This document shows, piece by piece, positions 51,816-61,838 of a stretch of 64,000 nucleotides of DNA. The stretch is taken from NCBI GenBank assembly GCA_000585055.1, contig JEMX01000066.1:33094-97093 (forward strand), given 5' to 3'. The notes under the pieces are model-generated. The model had not been told where the DNA came from. It saw nothing but the letters and a program-made list of their open reading frames with translations, and made no database searches. The stretch is from Candidatus Accumulibacter appositus (GTDB lineage: Bacteria > Pseudomonadota > Gammaproteobacteria > Burkholderiales > Rhodocyclaceae). The translations under genes and the position numbers were made by a program. Numbering within the stretch: position 1 is the stretch's first letter; the number at the start of each line of letters is the position of its first letter.

Positions 51816-54575
51816 ATGAACCGATGGACAAGCCTAGCCGCGTGTGTGCTGTGGTCGCTGCTACTGAGCTTCGCACCGGCGCACGCCGCCGCCCGGCAAG
51901 CCGCGGCAGAGAAGCTGCCGGCCGGCGTTGAAAAGCTGAGTACTGTTGAAGGCATCAGCGAGTATCGGCTGGCCAACGGCCTGCGCTTCATTCTCTTTCC
52001 CGATTCCGGCAAACCGACGACCACGGTCAACGTCACCTATCTGGTCGGTTCGCGCGACGAGAACTACGGCGAGACGGGCATGGCCCACCTGCTCGAACAC
52101 CTGATCTTCAAGGGATCGAAGCGTTTTCCCGACCCGACCCGGGAGTTCAAGACCCGCGGCTTCCGGATCAACGGCACGACCTGGCTCGACCGGACCAATT
52201 ACTACGTCACTTTTCCGGCCAGCGACGCCAACCTCAAATGGGCGCTTGGCTGGAGCGCCGACGCGATGGTCAACTCCTTCATCGCTCGGAAGGATCTCGA
52301 TAGCGAGATGAGCGTCGTGCGCAATGAATTCGAGATGGGGGAGAACAGTCCGAGCCGGGTGATGATGAAGCGCCTGCAGTCGCTGCTCTTTGACTGGCAC
52401 AACTACGGCAACAACACCATTGGCGCACGCAGCGATATCGAAAACGTCAAAATCGAGAATCTGCAGGCCTTCTATCGGAAGTTCTATCAGCCCGACAACG
52501 CGGTGCTGACGGTCGCCGGCAAGTTCGACGAGCAACAGACGCTGAAATGGATTGCTGCCAGCTTTGGCCAGCTGGCCAAACCGACCCGGCAGCTGGCCAA
52601 GCAGTGGACCGTCGAGCCGACGGCAGACGGCGAACGCAGCTTCGTCGTTCGCCGCAAGGGCGAGGTACAACTGCTGGCCCTCGCCTATCGCACGCCCTCC
52701 AGCCTGCACGTCGACTCCGAAGCAGTGACCATGGCCAGCGAGATACTCGGCGACACCCCGAATGGTCGCCTCTACCAGGCGCTGGTCCAACCGGGTCTGG
52801 CGGCACAGGTCTTTGCCTACACCATCGACGCCCGCGAACCGGGCTTCGTAGTCTTTGGCGCGATGGTCAACAAGGGGCAATCGCTGGACCGCGTCCGCGA
52901 CAAGATGATCGAAGTCATCGAAGGCGGCTTTGCTGGCCAGGCAGCGACCGCCAGCGAGCTCGACCGCGCCGTCGAACAGGCACGCACCGCCTACGAACGC
53001 GCGCTGGCCAACCCGGAAGTCTTCGCAGTCATGCTTTCGGAGTACATCGCACTCGGTGACTGGCGACTGTTCTTCTACGCCCGTGATCAGCTCGACCAGA
53101 TCAAGCCGGCGCAGGTCGACGCGGCGGCTGCGAAATACTTCGTACGTGACAACCGCGTGCTCGGCAGTTTCATCCCCGAGGATTCACCACAGCGCGCAGA
53201 AATCCCGCCGGCACCCACGGCGACAGAGTTGCTGGCCAACTTCAAGGCCAGCGAAAAGGGTGACGCCGGTGAAAGCTTCGAAGCTTCGCACGAGAACATC
53301 AACCAACGCTCGCGACGCCCGAGCGTCGGCGAACTGCAGGTCGCGCTGCTGCCCAAAAAGAACCGTGGCCAGACGGTCAACGTGGCCATGAGCTTCCGCT
53401 GGGGCGACGAAGACACGCTACGCAATCGCGACCTCGCGGGCGAATTGACGATGGCCATGCTCAGCCGCGGCAGTGGCCAACTGAACCGCCAGCAAATCGC
53501 CGACGAGTTCACGCGCCTGAAAATCCGCGGCGGCCTGACGCAGTTCGAGACCACCCGCGAGCAGCTGCCCGAGGCGCTCCGCCTGGTCGCCAAGTTGCTG
53601 CGCGAGCCGAGCTTTCCGGCAAGCGAATTTGACGAACTCAAGCGGCAGACACTGACCGCGCTGCAGGCTCAGCTCGACAATCCACAGACCCTGTCCAGCG
53701 ACGCCCTGGCCGCTCACTTCAACACCTACCCACCAGGTGACCCGCGCTATCATGCGCAACTCGCCGAGCGCATCGCACAACTGCAGGCGACGACGCTCGA
53801 GCAGGTGGTCGCCTATCACCGCGAGCTGATGGGAACGGCGCGCGGCGAAATCGCCATCGTTGGCGACTTCGACGAAGCGACGATCACCGCCGAGCTCAAG
53901 CAACTCTTTCCCGACTACGTCTCCCGCGCGCCGTACGCCCGCGTTGATCGCGAGTTTCGCGAGGTGACGCCGCAGCGCATCGTGATCGACACCCCGGACA
54001 AGGAAAACGCCTTCGTGCGTGCGCGCGTCGATCTGAAGCTGCGCTTCGACGACGACGATGCGCCGGCCCTGTACGTGGCGAACAGCATTTTTGGCGGCAG
54101 CAGCGGATTGTCGAGCCGCTTGATGGATCGCTTGCGTCAGAAGGACGGCCTCAGCTACAGCGCCGGCTCCTCATTGTCGCTGGGCATGCGGGAAGATCTA
54201 TCGACCTGGTCCTTTACCGCCATGGCGGCACCGCAGAACCTGGATCGCGCCGAGCAGGCTTTCCTCGACGAGTTGGCTCGCGCCCGCCGCGACGGCTTCA
54301 CGGCTGAAGAGGTCGCCGAGGCCAAGAAGGGAATCCTCGAAGCGCGCGCGGTTGCTCGCTCGCAGGACAGCGCGGTTGCGGCGCGCTGGATCTCCCTGCT
54401 CGACCTCGGTCACGACTGGTTGTACTCGAAGGACTTCGAGACGCGGGTCATGGCACTGACCCCGGAACAGGTCAACGGCGCTTTCCGCAAGTACATCGAC
54501 CCCGCGCAACTGACCCTGGTCGTCGCCGGCGACGCCAGAAAAACGGACAGCAAAGCGAAGGATAGAAACAGCTGA
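51816..54575 (+). CDS. Exported M16-family zinc metallopeptidase (pitrilysin type)
   Basis: A 919-aa periplasmic peptidase. The signal peptide is LAACVLWSLLLSFAPAHA (cleavage after residue 24). The inverted zinc motif HLLEH (H91, E94, H95) is intact in the first M16 domain and the third zinc ligand lies in EMSVVRNEFEMGEN. A second M16 domain and M16_C domains follow (GGSSGLSSRLMDRLRQKDGLSYSAG). The full-length two-half form acts as a clamshell on peptides. The start at 51816 has GGAG 8 bases upstream, better than the ATG at 51810. Physiological substrates unknown. Confidence 0.93.
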   Translation: MNRWTSLAACVLWSLLLSFAPAHAAARQAAAEKLPAGVEKLSTVEGISEYRLANGLRFILFPDSGKPTTTVNVTYLVGSRDENYGETGMAHLLEHLIFKGSKRFPDPTREFKTRGFRINGTTWLDRTNYYVTFPASDANLKWALGWSADAMVNSFIARKDLDSEMSVVRNEFEMGENSPSRVMMKRLQSLLFDWHNYGNNTIGARSDIENVKIENLQAFYRKFYQPDNAVLTVAGKFDEQQTLKWIAASFGQLAKPTRQLAKQWTVEPTADGERSFVVRRKGEVQLLALAYRTPSSLHVDSEAVTMASEILGDTPNGRLYQALVQPGLAAQVFAYTIDAREPGFVVFGAMVNKGQSLDRVRDKMIEVIEGGFAGQAATASELDRAVEQARTAYERALANPEVFAVMLSEYIALGDWRLFFYARDQLDQIKPAQVDAAAAKYFVRDNRVLGSFIPEDSPQRAEIPPAPTATELLANFKASEKGDAGESFEASHENINQRSRRPSVGELQVALLPKKNRGQTVNVAMSFRWGDEDTLRNRDLAGELTMAMLSRGSGQLNRQQIADEFTRLKIRGGLTQFETTREQLPEALRLVAKLLREPSFPASEFDELKRQTLTALQAQLDNPQTLSSDALAAHFNTYPPGDPRYHAQLAERIAQLQATTLEQVVAYHRELMGTARGEIAIVGDFDEATITAELKQLFPDYVSRAPYARVDREFREVTPQRIVIDTPDKENAFVRARVDLKLRFDDDDAPALYVANSIFGGSSGLSSRLMDRLRQKDGLSYSAGSSLSLGMREDLSTWSFTAMAAPQNLDRAEQAFLDELARARRDGFTAEEVAEAKKGILEARAVARSQDSAVAARWISLLDLGHDWLYSKDFETRVMALTPEQVNGAFRKYIDPAQLTLVVAGDARKTDSKAKDRNS

Positions 54576-54615
54576 CGAGAGCCCTCAGCGCCTCATCGCG
54601 GTGATCGTGGCGCGG

Positions 54616-55773
54616 TCAAATGGCGCGCAGTTTTTCGCCGGCAGAAGCCAGGGTCGCTTCCTGCTTGGCGAAACAGAAGCGCACGACGCCTTCGTCATGA
54701 GCATCGTGGTTGAACACCGACACCGGAATCACTGCCACGCCGACCTCGCGAGTCAGCCAGCGGGCAAACTCCTGGTCAGGCAGGTCGATAATGGCGCGGT
54801 AACGCGCCAGTTGGAAGTAGGTACCGCGACAGGGGAGCAACTCGAAGCGAGACGCGGCGAGCTGGCGGCGAAAGAAATCACGCTTTTGTTCGTAGAAGGC
54901 CGCCAGGCCGAGATGTCGTGAAGCGTCGCGCATGTACTCGGCAATCCCCAGCTGACACGGCGTATTGACCGTGAATACATTGAACTGATGCACCTTGCGG
55001 AACTCCCGCATCAGTTCGCGAGCGCCCAGTACGTAGCCGATCTTCCAGCCGGTGATGTGATAGGTCTTGCCAAAGGACGAGACGACGATGCTGCGTGCCG
55101 CCAGTTGCGGATGTGCAGCGACGCTCTGGTGCTGCGCGCCGTCGAAAACGATGTGTTCATAGACTTCGTCGGCGAGCAGAACGATGTTGGTGTCACGGGT
55201 AAGTTCCACCAGCGCTTCCAGATCCTCGGCGGCGAACAGGCTGCCGGTCGGATTGTGCGGCGAATTGATGATGATCATCCGCGTACGCGGGCTCAGCAAG
55301 GAGCGGACCTGCTGCCAGTCCGGCCGATAGTCCGGAAAGCGCAGCGCCGCGTAGACGGCCTTTCCACCGACGGTTTCGATCGCCGGCACGTAGCTGTCGT
55401 AAACCGGTTCGAAAACGATCACCTCGTCGCCGCTGCGCACGAAGGCGGCGATTGCCGTGAAGATCGCCTGCGTGGCACCGGCGGTGACCGTGATTTCGTC
55501 TTCGATGTCGTAGACCGCGCCGTAGAGCGCCGCCACCTTGTCGGCGATCGCCGCGCGCAATTCGGGCACGCCAGCCATTGGCGGGTACTGATTGCGCCCC
55601 GCCTGCATGGCCCGCAAAGTGCTATCGAAGAGTGCCGGATCGGCCTGAAAGTCGGGAAAGCCCTGCGACAGGTTGATCGCCCCACAGTCGGCGGCGAGCT
55701 TCGACATCACCGTGAAGATGGTGGTCCCGACCCAGGGAAGTTTGGAGTCGATGGTGACTGAGGACTGGCGCAT
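54616..55773 (-). CDS. Methionine-type aminotransferase, fold type I (YbdL-like)
   Basis: A 385-aa PLP enzyme. Characteristic text: GAINLSQGFPDFQADP, QYPPMAGVPELRAAIADK, TAGATQAIFTA, INSPHNPTGS, LADEVYEHIVFDG, and the PLP lysine in SSFGKTYHITGWKIGY. The NLSQGFPDF start is typical of the kynurenine/methionine (YbdL, CCBL) group, which transaminates methionine, glutamine or aromatic amino acids. The ATG at 55773 gives the normal N terminus. It ends 40 bases from the M16 peptidase gene, converging with it. Confidence 0.92.
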   Translation of the reverse strand: MRQSSVTIDSKLPWVGTTIFTVMSKLAADCGAINLSQGFPDFQADPALFDSTLRAMQAGRNQYPPMAGVPELRAAIADKVAALYGAVYDIEDEITVTAGATQAIFTAIAAFVRSGDEVIVFEPVYDSYVPAIETVGGKAVYAALRFPDYRPDWQQVRSLLSPRTRMIIINSPHNPTGSLFAAEDLEALVELTRDTNIVLLADEVYEHIVFDGAQHQSVAAHPQLAARSIVVSSFGKTYHITGWKIGYVLGARELMREFRKVHQFNVFTVNTPCQLGIAEYMRDASRHLGLAAFYEQKRDFFRRQLAASRFELLPCRGTYFQLARYRAIIDLPDQEFARWLTREVGVAVIPVSVFNHDAHDEGVVRFCFAKQEATLASAGEKLRAI

Positions 55774-55818
55774 GGCGATCCGCGGCAGGCGCGGGGGAAA
55801 ATGGGCAAGCACGTAGTT

Positions 55819-55860
55819 TAGTGTGAAATTCGCGTGGACGACGCACGATCCCCCTCCTCC
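55819..55860 (-). repeat. Degenerate dispersed-repeat right end, copy 8 (tentative)
   Basis: AGTGTGAAATTCGCGTGGAC and GACGCACGATCCCCCTCCTC resemble the reverse of the family right end (GTGAAAGTCGCGTACGCGAC, TCACG, then C-rich). Several mismatches, no palindrome left. Confidence 0.35.
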
Positions 55861-55981
55861 CCCAGCGGCTCAGCAAGCACCCACGCCCGCCCCTCCGTCT
55901 GGTCCTCGGCAAGGCGAGCTGCTAGCATTGATCCTGTTTTGCTTGCATCGCCTTTCTGATCGTCATTGTCGGGCGGCTACC

Positions 55982-57064
55982 ATGACCATAACGAATACCG
56001 TCTTGCGCACCCTCGCCAGGACTGCGCTCGTTTTCTTGCTCAGCACCGGGAGCGCCCGCGCAGCCGAAGGCCAGCCCCCGCTGCAAGCACTGCCTGCGCT
56101 GGGCGCCGAGTTGAGCGGGCTGACCGTCTCCGGCATCTCCTCGGGGGCTTACATGGCGGTACAGTTCCAGGTCGCGCACTCGAAACTCGTGCGCGGCGCC
56201 GGCGTGCTCGCTGGCGGTCCCTATTACTGTGCCGAAGGATCGGTTCGGCGAGCGCTCACGGCCTGCATGTCGCCTTCGTGGTGGGCGGCACTGCCGTCGC
56301 TGACGGATCTGCGCGCGCAGGCTGAAGCGTTCGCCAAGGCGGGCCGTATCGATCCGCTGGAGCATTTGCGCGACGACCGGGTGTGGCTTTTTTCAGGCGG
56401 CAAGGACAGCGTCGTCGACCGCACGGTGATGGAGCGACTGGCCGCTTTCTACGGCCAGTGGATGGCCCCGACGGCGATTCGCTTCGTCGAACTGCCCGAC
56501 GCCGGGCATGCGATGATCTCGGTCGCCGACCCTGAGGCCAATACCTGCAGCAGCGAGCAGTCGCCGTACATCAATCGCTGCGGTGACCTCGACGCCGCTG
56601 GCGAAATTCTTAGGCATCTGCTGGGCCCCTTGCAGCCGCCGCTGGCGACCGCCAAGGGCGATCCGCTACGCTTCGACCAGAGCCCGTTCGTCGACGGCAA
56701 GGCGATTGACGGGGGACTGGCAGACGAGGCTTACGTTTACGTGCCGCAGGCGTGTCGCAGCAGCAGCTGCCGGGTACATGTCGTCTTCCACGGCTGTCGT
56801 CAGACGACGGCACAGATCGGCCGACGCTTCGTCGATGGCGCCGGCTACAACCGCTGGGCAGAAAGCAATCAAATCGTCGTCCTCTACCCGCAGGTGGCAC
56901 CGCGCTACGGAGTCGCCATCGGCTCCTGGCGGTGGCTTAACAACCCCTTTGGTTGCTGGGACTGGTGGGGCTATACGGGAAGCGACTACGCCACGCAAGA
57001 CGGCGTGCAGATCAAGGCGGTACGCGCCATGCTTGAACGACTGGCCAGCCCGCGCCAGCCCTAG
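55982..57064 (+). CDS. Secreted or periplasmic polyhydroxybutyrate depolymerase
   Basis: A 360-aa esterase of the PHB depolymerase family. The signal peptide is LARTALVFLLSTGSARA (cleavage near residue 28). The lipase box GISSGAY holds the catalytic Ser, the VSGISSGAYMAVQFQVAHS text is typical of the family, GCRQTT with VHVVFHGC forms the oxyanion region, and the C-terminal WGYTGSDYATQDGVQI precedes the end. This matches the periplasmic or extracellular depolymerases of Rhodospirillum and Ralstonia type without a substrate-binding domain. It should hydrolyse PHB oligomers or denatured PHB outside the cytoplasm. Confidence 0.88.
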   Translation: MTITNTVLRTLARTALVFLLSTGSARAAEGQPPLQALPALGAELSGLTVSGISSGAYMAVQFQVAHSKLVRGAGVLAGGPYYCAEGSVRRALTACMSPSWWAALPSLTDLRAQAEAFAKAGRIDPLEHLRDDRVWLFSGGKDSVVDRTVMERLAAFYGQWMAPTAIRFVELPDAGHAMISVADPEANTCSSEQSPYINRCGDLDAAGEILRHLLGPLQPPLATAKGDPLRFDQSPFVDGKAIDGGLADEAYVYVPQACRSSSCRVHVVFHGCRQTTAQIGRRFVDGAGYNRWAESNQIVVLYPQVAPRYGVAIGSWRWLNNPFGCWDWWGYTGSDYATQDGVQIKAVRAMLERLASPRQP

Positions 57065-57109
57065 CGCGGCTTGCGACAGCCGCGCCATCGCCGCTATTGC
57101 GGCTGACGA

Positions 57110-57355
57110 TCAACGACTGCGGAGCTTGCCATAGATCACCAGGAGAATAACCGCCACGATCACCGACGCGATGAAGCCGGCGCCTTCTCCGGCGCGGTAC
57201 CAACCGAGAAACTGCCCGATTACGCCCGCACCGAAAGAGCCGCCAATACCCAGCGCGACGGTCAACACGAAACCCATGTTTTCCTTGCCGGGATGAATCA
57301 GCTTGGCAAGCACGCCAATGACAAAGCCAAGAACGATCGTCCAGATAATTCCCAT
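57110..57355 (-). CDS. GlsB/YeaQ/YmgE family membrane protein
   Basis: An 81-aa protein with three membrane segments and the glycine-rich patterns GFVIGVLAKLIHPGKENMGF and GIGGSFGAGVIGQFLGWY of the transglycosylase-associated (YeaQ/YmgE) family. Such proteins are stress-linked in E. coli and their exact role is unknown. It lies on the minus strand just downstream of the Kbp-like gene. Confidence 0.9.
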   Translation of the reverse strand: MGIIWTIVLGFVIGVLAKLIHPGKENMGFVLTVALGIGGSFGAGVIGQFLGWYRAGEGAGFIASVIVAVILLVIYGKLRSR

Positions 57356-57466
57356 AACGATATCCAGTCGATAGGGCCAGGCGAAACGACTACCCCTGCA
57401 CGTCGTCGCCCCGCTGCCGGCCCTTGCCTGCGCGCGGCCCGAGTGACAGCGCGCCGTCGCAACACA

Positions 57467-57979
57467 TCAGAGGGGAGGAATGCGCAGCATCTGACCGGGG
57501 TAGATCTTGTCCGGGTGACTGAGCATCGGCTTGTTGGCCTCGAAAATCACCATGTATTTATTTGGATTGTCGTAATGCAGCTTCGAGATTTTCGACAGGT
57601 TGTCGCCAGCGACTACGGTGTAGAAGAGGGCTTCCGGCGCGCTTTGGTCCACGGACAGCATGTCGTTGACCCGGGTAACGCCACTCACGTTGCCACAGCA
57701 GAGCAGGATCTTCTCCTTGCTGCTCTGATCGCCGGCGACTCCGAAGACGGTTGCCGTCCCTGCCGCGCCGTCGAAGGTCACGGTCAGTCCGGTGACCGTC
57801 AAGCCCTGGGTGTTGATGTAAGCCTCGATCGCATCACCGGCGGCACGGTTCATTGCGTCCAGTTTGGCTTTCGCCGCATCGTCATCGGGCGCATTGCTCA
57901 CCGCATCCGACGCGGCTTGCGCGTCCGCCGAGCGAAAAAGCTTTTCGCCTGCTTCCTTCACGAAATCGAATAGGCCCAT
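57467..57979 (-). CDS. kbp: BON-LysM protein (Kbp/YgaU type)
   Basis: A 170-aa soluble protein. It begins MGLFDFVKEAGEKLF, the signature start of E. coli Kbp (YgaU), followed by a BON domain (about residues 45-105, GLTVTGLTVTFDG, NVSGVTRVNDML) and a C-terminal LysM domain (YTVVAGDNLSKISKLHYDNPN, YPGQMLRIPP). Kbp is a cytoplasmic K+-binding protein. GGAGG lies 7 bases before the ATG at 57979, excluding the longer open frame upstream. Confidence 0.9.
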   Translation of the reverse strand: MGLFDFVKEAGEKLFRSADAQAASDAVSNAPDDDAAKAKLDAMNRAAGDAIEAYINTQGLTVTGLTVTFDGAAGTATVFGVAGDQSSKEKILLCCGNVSGVTRVNDMLSVDQSAPEALFYTVVAGDNLSKISKLHYDNPNKYMVIFEANKPMLSHPDKIYPGQMLRIPPL

Positions 57980-58171
57980 GCGGTTTCCTCCGGTGGTGTG
58001 GCGCCGTCTGGCGCCGGAAAGTGACTTGGCAGCAGTTTGACGATGGTCTGTAAACCGCAGCGAGTCTAGCAGTTTCACCGGACTTGGCAAGCCAGCGCAA
58101 GGATCAGCGGGCGCCGTGTCCCGACGCAGCCAGCGCCTCGTCAGCCTCGCTGTCGCAGAACCCCGACGGCA

Positions 58172-58195
58172 CAACGCCCGCCGTAGCGGGCGTTG
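58172..58195. terminator. Perfect 10-bp hairpin after the pst operon
   Basis: CAACGCCCGC-CGTA-GCGGGCGTTG. It lies 27 bases past the stop of pstB1 and is placed to end the pst operon transcript, although no T-run follows. Confidence 0.55.
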
Positions 58196-58221
58196 TCATG
58201 CGGCTTGTCGAGCCTGCGCGA

Positions 58222-59028
<807 letters not shown>

Positions 59029-59176
59029 CTCGTTGTGTCCTTCGTTGGCATTCTTCAATTGATTCGGGGCAAGCGCTGTTCGCGGAACCCGTGACGCAAG
59101 GCTTCGCCCATCCTGGCCCGGCGCAGCGAACGCGTGCTCCGCCGCACGGCAGTAGAGCACGCGCCGATACGGGGGC

Positions 59177-59998
59177 TCAGCCGAATCGTCCCTCTACATA
59201 GTCACGCGTCCGCCGATCCTTCACCTCGCCGGTGAACAGATCCTCGGTGACCCCGATCTCGACGCACTCGCTGTTCAGGAAGAACGCCGTACGGTCGGCC
59301 AGGCGCCGCGCCTGCTGCACCAGATTGGTCACCAGGATGATGGTCACTTCCTTGCGCAACTCCTTGAGCACATCTTCGATACGCATGGTGGTCACCGGGT
59401 CGACGGCAATGGAGAACTCGTCGAGCATCAGCAGGTCGGGCTCCTGCGACAGCGCCCGGGCAATGGTCAACCGCTGCTGCTGCCCCCCTGAAAGCAGGCT
59501 ACCGAGCGCGTCGAGTCTATCCTTGACTTCATCCCAGAGCGCAGCGCGGGTCAGACAACGCTGCACGATCACATCCAGATCAGCCTTGTTGGTGATCCCC
59601 CGCCAGCGCGGCGACAGCGCCACGTTGTCGTACACCGTCATCGGCAGGCCGACCGGCAGCGGAAAAACGACGCCGATGCGACTGCGCAGCGCATAGATAT
59701 TGTTCAAGTGGCGGGTATCCCGGCCGTTGAACTCGATGTCGCCGTTGACCCGCATCCCCGGCGTAAACACGTCCATTCGGTTGAGTGCCTTGAGAAACGA
59801 GGTCTTGCCAGCGTTTGCCGGACCGATGATGCCGAAGATCTCGTGCTCGCGAACTTCCAGGTTGACCTCCTTCAGGGCCACCGCCTTGCCGTAACTGATG
59901 GTCAGGTCCTTGACCGCCAGCTTGATACGCGGCGCAGCTCCCCGAGTCTGGACATCGGCCGCAGCCGCCGGCCGCTCGATAGTGCTTTGACTTACCAT
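59177..59998 (-). CDS. pstB: Second phosphate ABC transporter ATPase PstB2, divergent
   Basis: A 273-aa PstB-like ATPase. Walker A is GPANAGKT (59-66) and the signature is the canonical LSGGQQQ (169-175). Three catalytic positions are lost: the Q-loop reads VVFPLPVGLP with Pro113 in place of Gln, Walker B reads MLDEFSIAVDP instead of MDEPCSALDP, and the switch His is Asn225 in VTNLVQQARR. The ATG at 59998 has GGGGGAAG upstream and overlaps the pstA stop by 7 bp. Its intact signature would complete the ATP site of PstB1, while its own ATP site is degenerate. Divergence from PstB1 is far too great for a recent duplication. Confidence 0.9.
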   Translation of the reverse strand: MVSQSTIERPAAAADVQTRGAAPRIKLAVKDLTISYGKAVALKEVNLEVREHEIFGIIGPANAGKTSFLKALNRMDVFTPGMRVNGDIEFNGRDTRHLNNIYALRSRIGVVFPLPVGLPMTVYDNVALSPRWRGITNKADLDVIVQRCLTRAALWDEVKDRLDALGSLLSGGQQQRLTIARALSQEPDLLMLDEFSIAVDPVTTMRIEDVLKELRKEVTIILVTNLVQQARRLADRTAFFLNSECVEIGVTEDLFTGEVKDRRTRDYVEGRFG

Positions 59999-60882
59999 TT
60001 CTTCTTCCCCCTGAGCCACATGCGAAAGGCGATCGAAGCGCTGTTCATGGTCAGCACCAGCCCGATCAGGACCAGCGCAATGCCGTAGGGCACCTCTTCG
60101 GCAATCCCCGGCACCTGCGTCGCGGCGACGAACAGATGCAGCGACAAGGCCATGGTCTGATCGAGCACGCTCTGCGGCAGAAAAGGCGTAAAAAACACCG
60201 CGCCGGTGAACATGATCGGCGCCGTCTCGCCAGCAGTGCGCGAGACCTCAAGGATGACCCCGGTGAGGATGCCGGTAACAGAGTTCGGCAAGACCACGCG
60301 GCGGATGGTCTGCCAGCGCGTCGCGCCCATATTCCAGCAAGCCTCGCGAAACGCCTGCGGCACCGCCTGCAGCGATTCGCGGGTGGAAACAATGACCACT
60401 GGCATGGTCATCACCGCCAAGGTCAGACTCGCCGCCAGGATGCTGGTCCCGAACCCGAAGAACAGGACGAAGGCACCGAGACCGAAGAGGGCATGGACGA
60501 TCGACGGCACGCCGGCCAGATTGATGATCGCCAGATTGATAGTGCGCGTAAACCAGTTGTCACCCGCATATTCGCTAAGATAGATCGCAGCAAATATGCC
60601 AATCGGCACAGACAGCAGGAGCGCCGTCATCACCAACCAGACGGTGCCGATCAAGGCCGGCAGAACGCCGCCGGTGCGCATGCCGTCGGTTGGCGGTGTG
60701 AACAGAAACTCCCAGGAGATCACCCCGCCGCCCTTGGCCACCAGGGTCCCGAGGATCAGCAATACGGGCGTGACCAGCATCAGGGTCATTAATCCGAAAA
60801 GTATTCGGTAGAGCCCCTGCACCTTCTCGTTGCGCCGGTTCAGGCTGCTCGCCTGAAACATTACGCTGTTGTCTGTTGTCAT
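59992..60882 (-). CDS. pstA: Phosphate ABC transporter permease PstA
   Basis: A 296-aa inner-membrane permease with six membrane segments. The cytoplasmic loop VPQAFREACWNMGATRWQTIRRVVLPNSVTGILTG (in part) is the ATPase-contacting EAA loop of PstA, and GETAPIMFTGAVFF is typical. Four bases from pstC and overlapping pstB2, so firmly in the operon. Confidence 0.96.
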   Translation of the reverse strand: MTTDNSVMFQASSLNRRNEKVQGLYRILFGLMTLMLVTPVLLILGTLVAKGGGVISWEFLFTPPTDGMRTGGVLPALIGTVWLVMTALLLSVPIGIFAAIYLSEYAGDNWFTRTINLAIINLAGVPSIVHALFGLGAFVLFFGFGTSILAASLTLAVMTMPVVIVSTRESLQAVPQAFREACWNMGATRWQTIRRVVLPNSVTGILTGVILEVSRTAGETAPIMFTGAVFFTPFLPQSVLDQTMALSLHLFVAATQVPGIAEEVPYGIALVLIGLVLTMNSASIAFRMWLRGKKKW

Positions 60883-60886
60883 TTTG

Positions 60887-61837
60887 CTAGCCTTTGCGGA
60901 TGCCGCGCACGATCAGGTCGGCGCTCAGGTTGACGACGAAAGTGACCAGGAAGAGCAAAATGCCGATGGTGAACAGCACCTGATAGTGCTCACCGCCGAC
61001 GACCGTCTCACCCAGTTCGGCGGCGATGGTCGCGGTCAGCGCGCGTACCGAGTCGAAAATGCTGTCCGGGATATTCACCGCGTGGCCGGTGGCCATCAGA
61101 ACCGCCATGGTCTCGCCGAAGCCGCGACCGACACCGAGCAACACGCCGCCGAGCAGGCCATTCTTGGCGGCCGGCAGCACCACCTTGTAGGTTACCTGCC
61201 AGCGTGTCGCGCCCATGGCCTCGGCTGCTTCGCGGTAGCGGTCGGGCACCGCCTTGAGTGCGTCCTCGGCAATCGAGGTCATGATCGGCGCTGCCATCAG
61301 GCCGAGGATGATGCCGGCGTTGAGTACGCAGAGGCCGACCGGCACGTCGAACCACTTGATGATCAAGGGATTCATGATCACCAGGCCGATAAAACCCCAG
61401 ACCACCGACGGGATCGCTGCCAGCAGTTCGACCAGCACCTTCAATACTTCGCGTGTCTTGCCGGTCGCGAACTCGGCGATGTAGATCGCCGCACCCAGGG
61501 AAAAGGGAATAGCTACCAGCATCGCCAGGCCGGTGACGCTGGCGGTACCGGCCATCAGCGCCAGAATGCCGTACTCGGGATCGTCGGCGTCGCTGGGAAA
61601 CCAGTAAGGGGTAAGAAAAAACTCCTTGAAATCCAGGTGCTGGAAGACAAAGCCAATGCCTTCCTTGGTGACGAAAACGAAGATGCCGAGGACGAAGATG
61701 ATCGCCGAGATACCGCAGATGAAGACCAGGACCTGGACTAGCTTGTCCACGTACCAGTCAACGTTGCGGCGATCGAAGCTGTCGGCATCTCCAGCGGCGG
61801 CCATGGGGGCGCGCGACGCAGTCGTGCTGTTCGCCAT
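60887..61837 (-). CDS. pstC: Phosphate ABC transporter permease PstC
   Basis: A 316-aa permease. After an N-terminal hydrophilic stretch come six membrane segments, the EAA loop VPDRYREAAEAMGATRWQVTYKVVLP (in part), and GFGETMAVLMATGH, the PstC hallmark. The ATG at 61837 has GAGGAGGCAG upstream and lies one base after the phoU stop codon. It pairs with PstA to form the channel for phosphate. Confidence 0.96.
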   Translation of the reverse strand: MANSTTASRAPMAAAGDADSFDRRNVDWYVDKLVQVLVFICGISAIIFVLGIFVFVTKEGIGFVFQHLDFKEFFLTPYWFPSDADDPEYGILALMAGTASVTGLAMLVAIPFSLGAAIYIAEFATGKTREVLKVLVELLAAIPSVVWGFIGLVIMNPLIIKWFDVPVGLCVLNAGIILGLMAAPIMTSIAEDALKAVPDRYREAAEAMGATRWQVTYKVVLPAAKNGLLGGVLLGVGRGFGETMAVLMATGHAVNIPDSIFDSVRALTATIAAELGETVVGGEHYQVLFTIGILLFLVTFVVNLSADLIVRGIRKG

Positions 61838-61838
61838 C

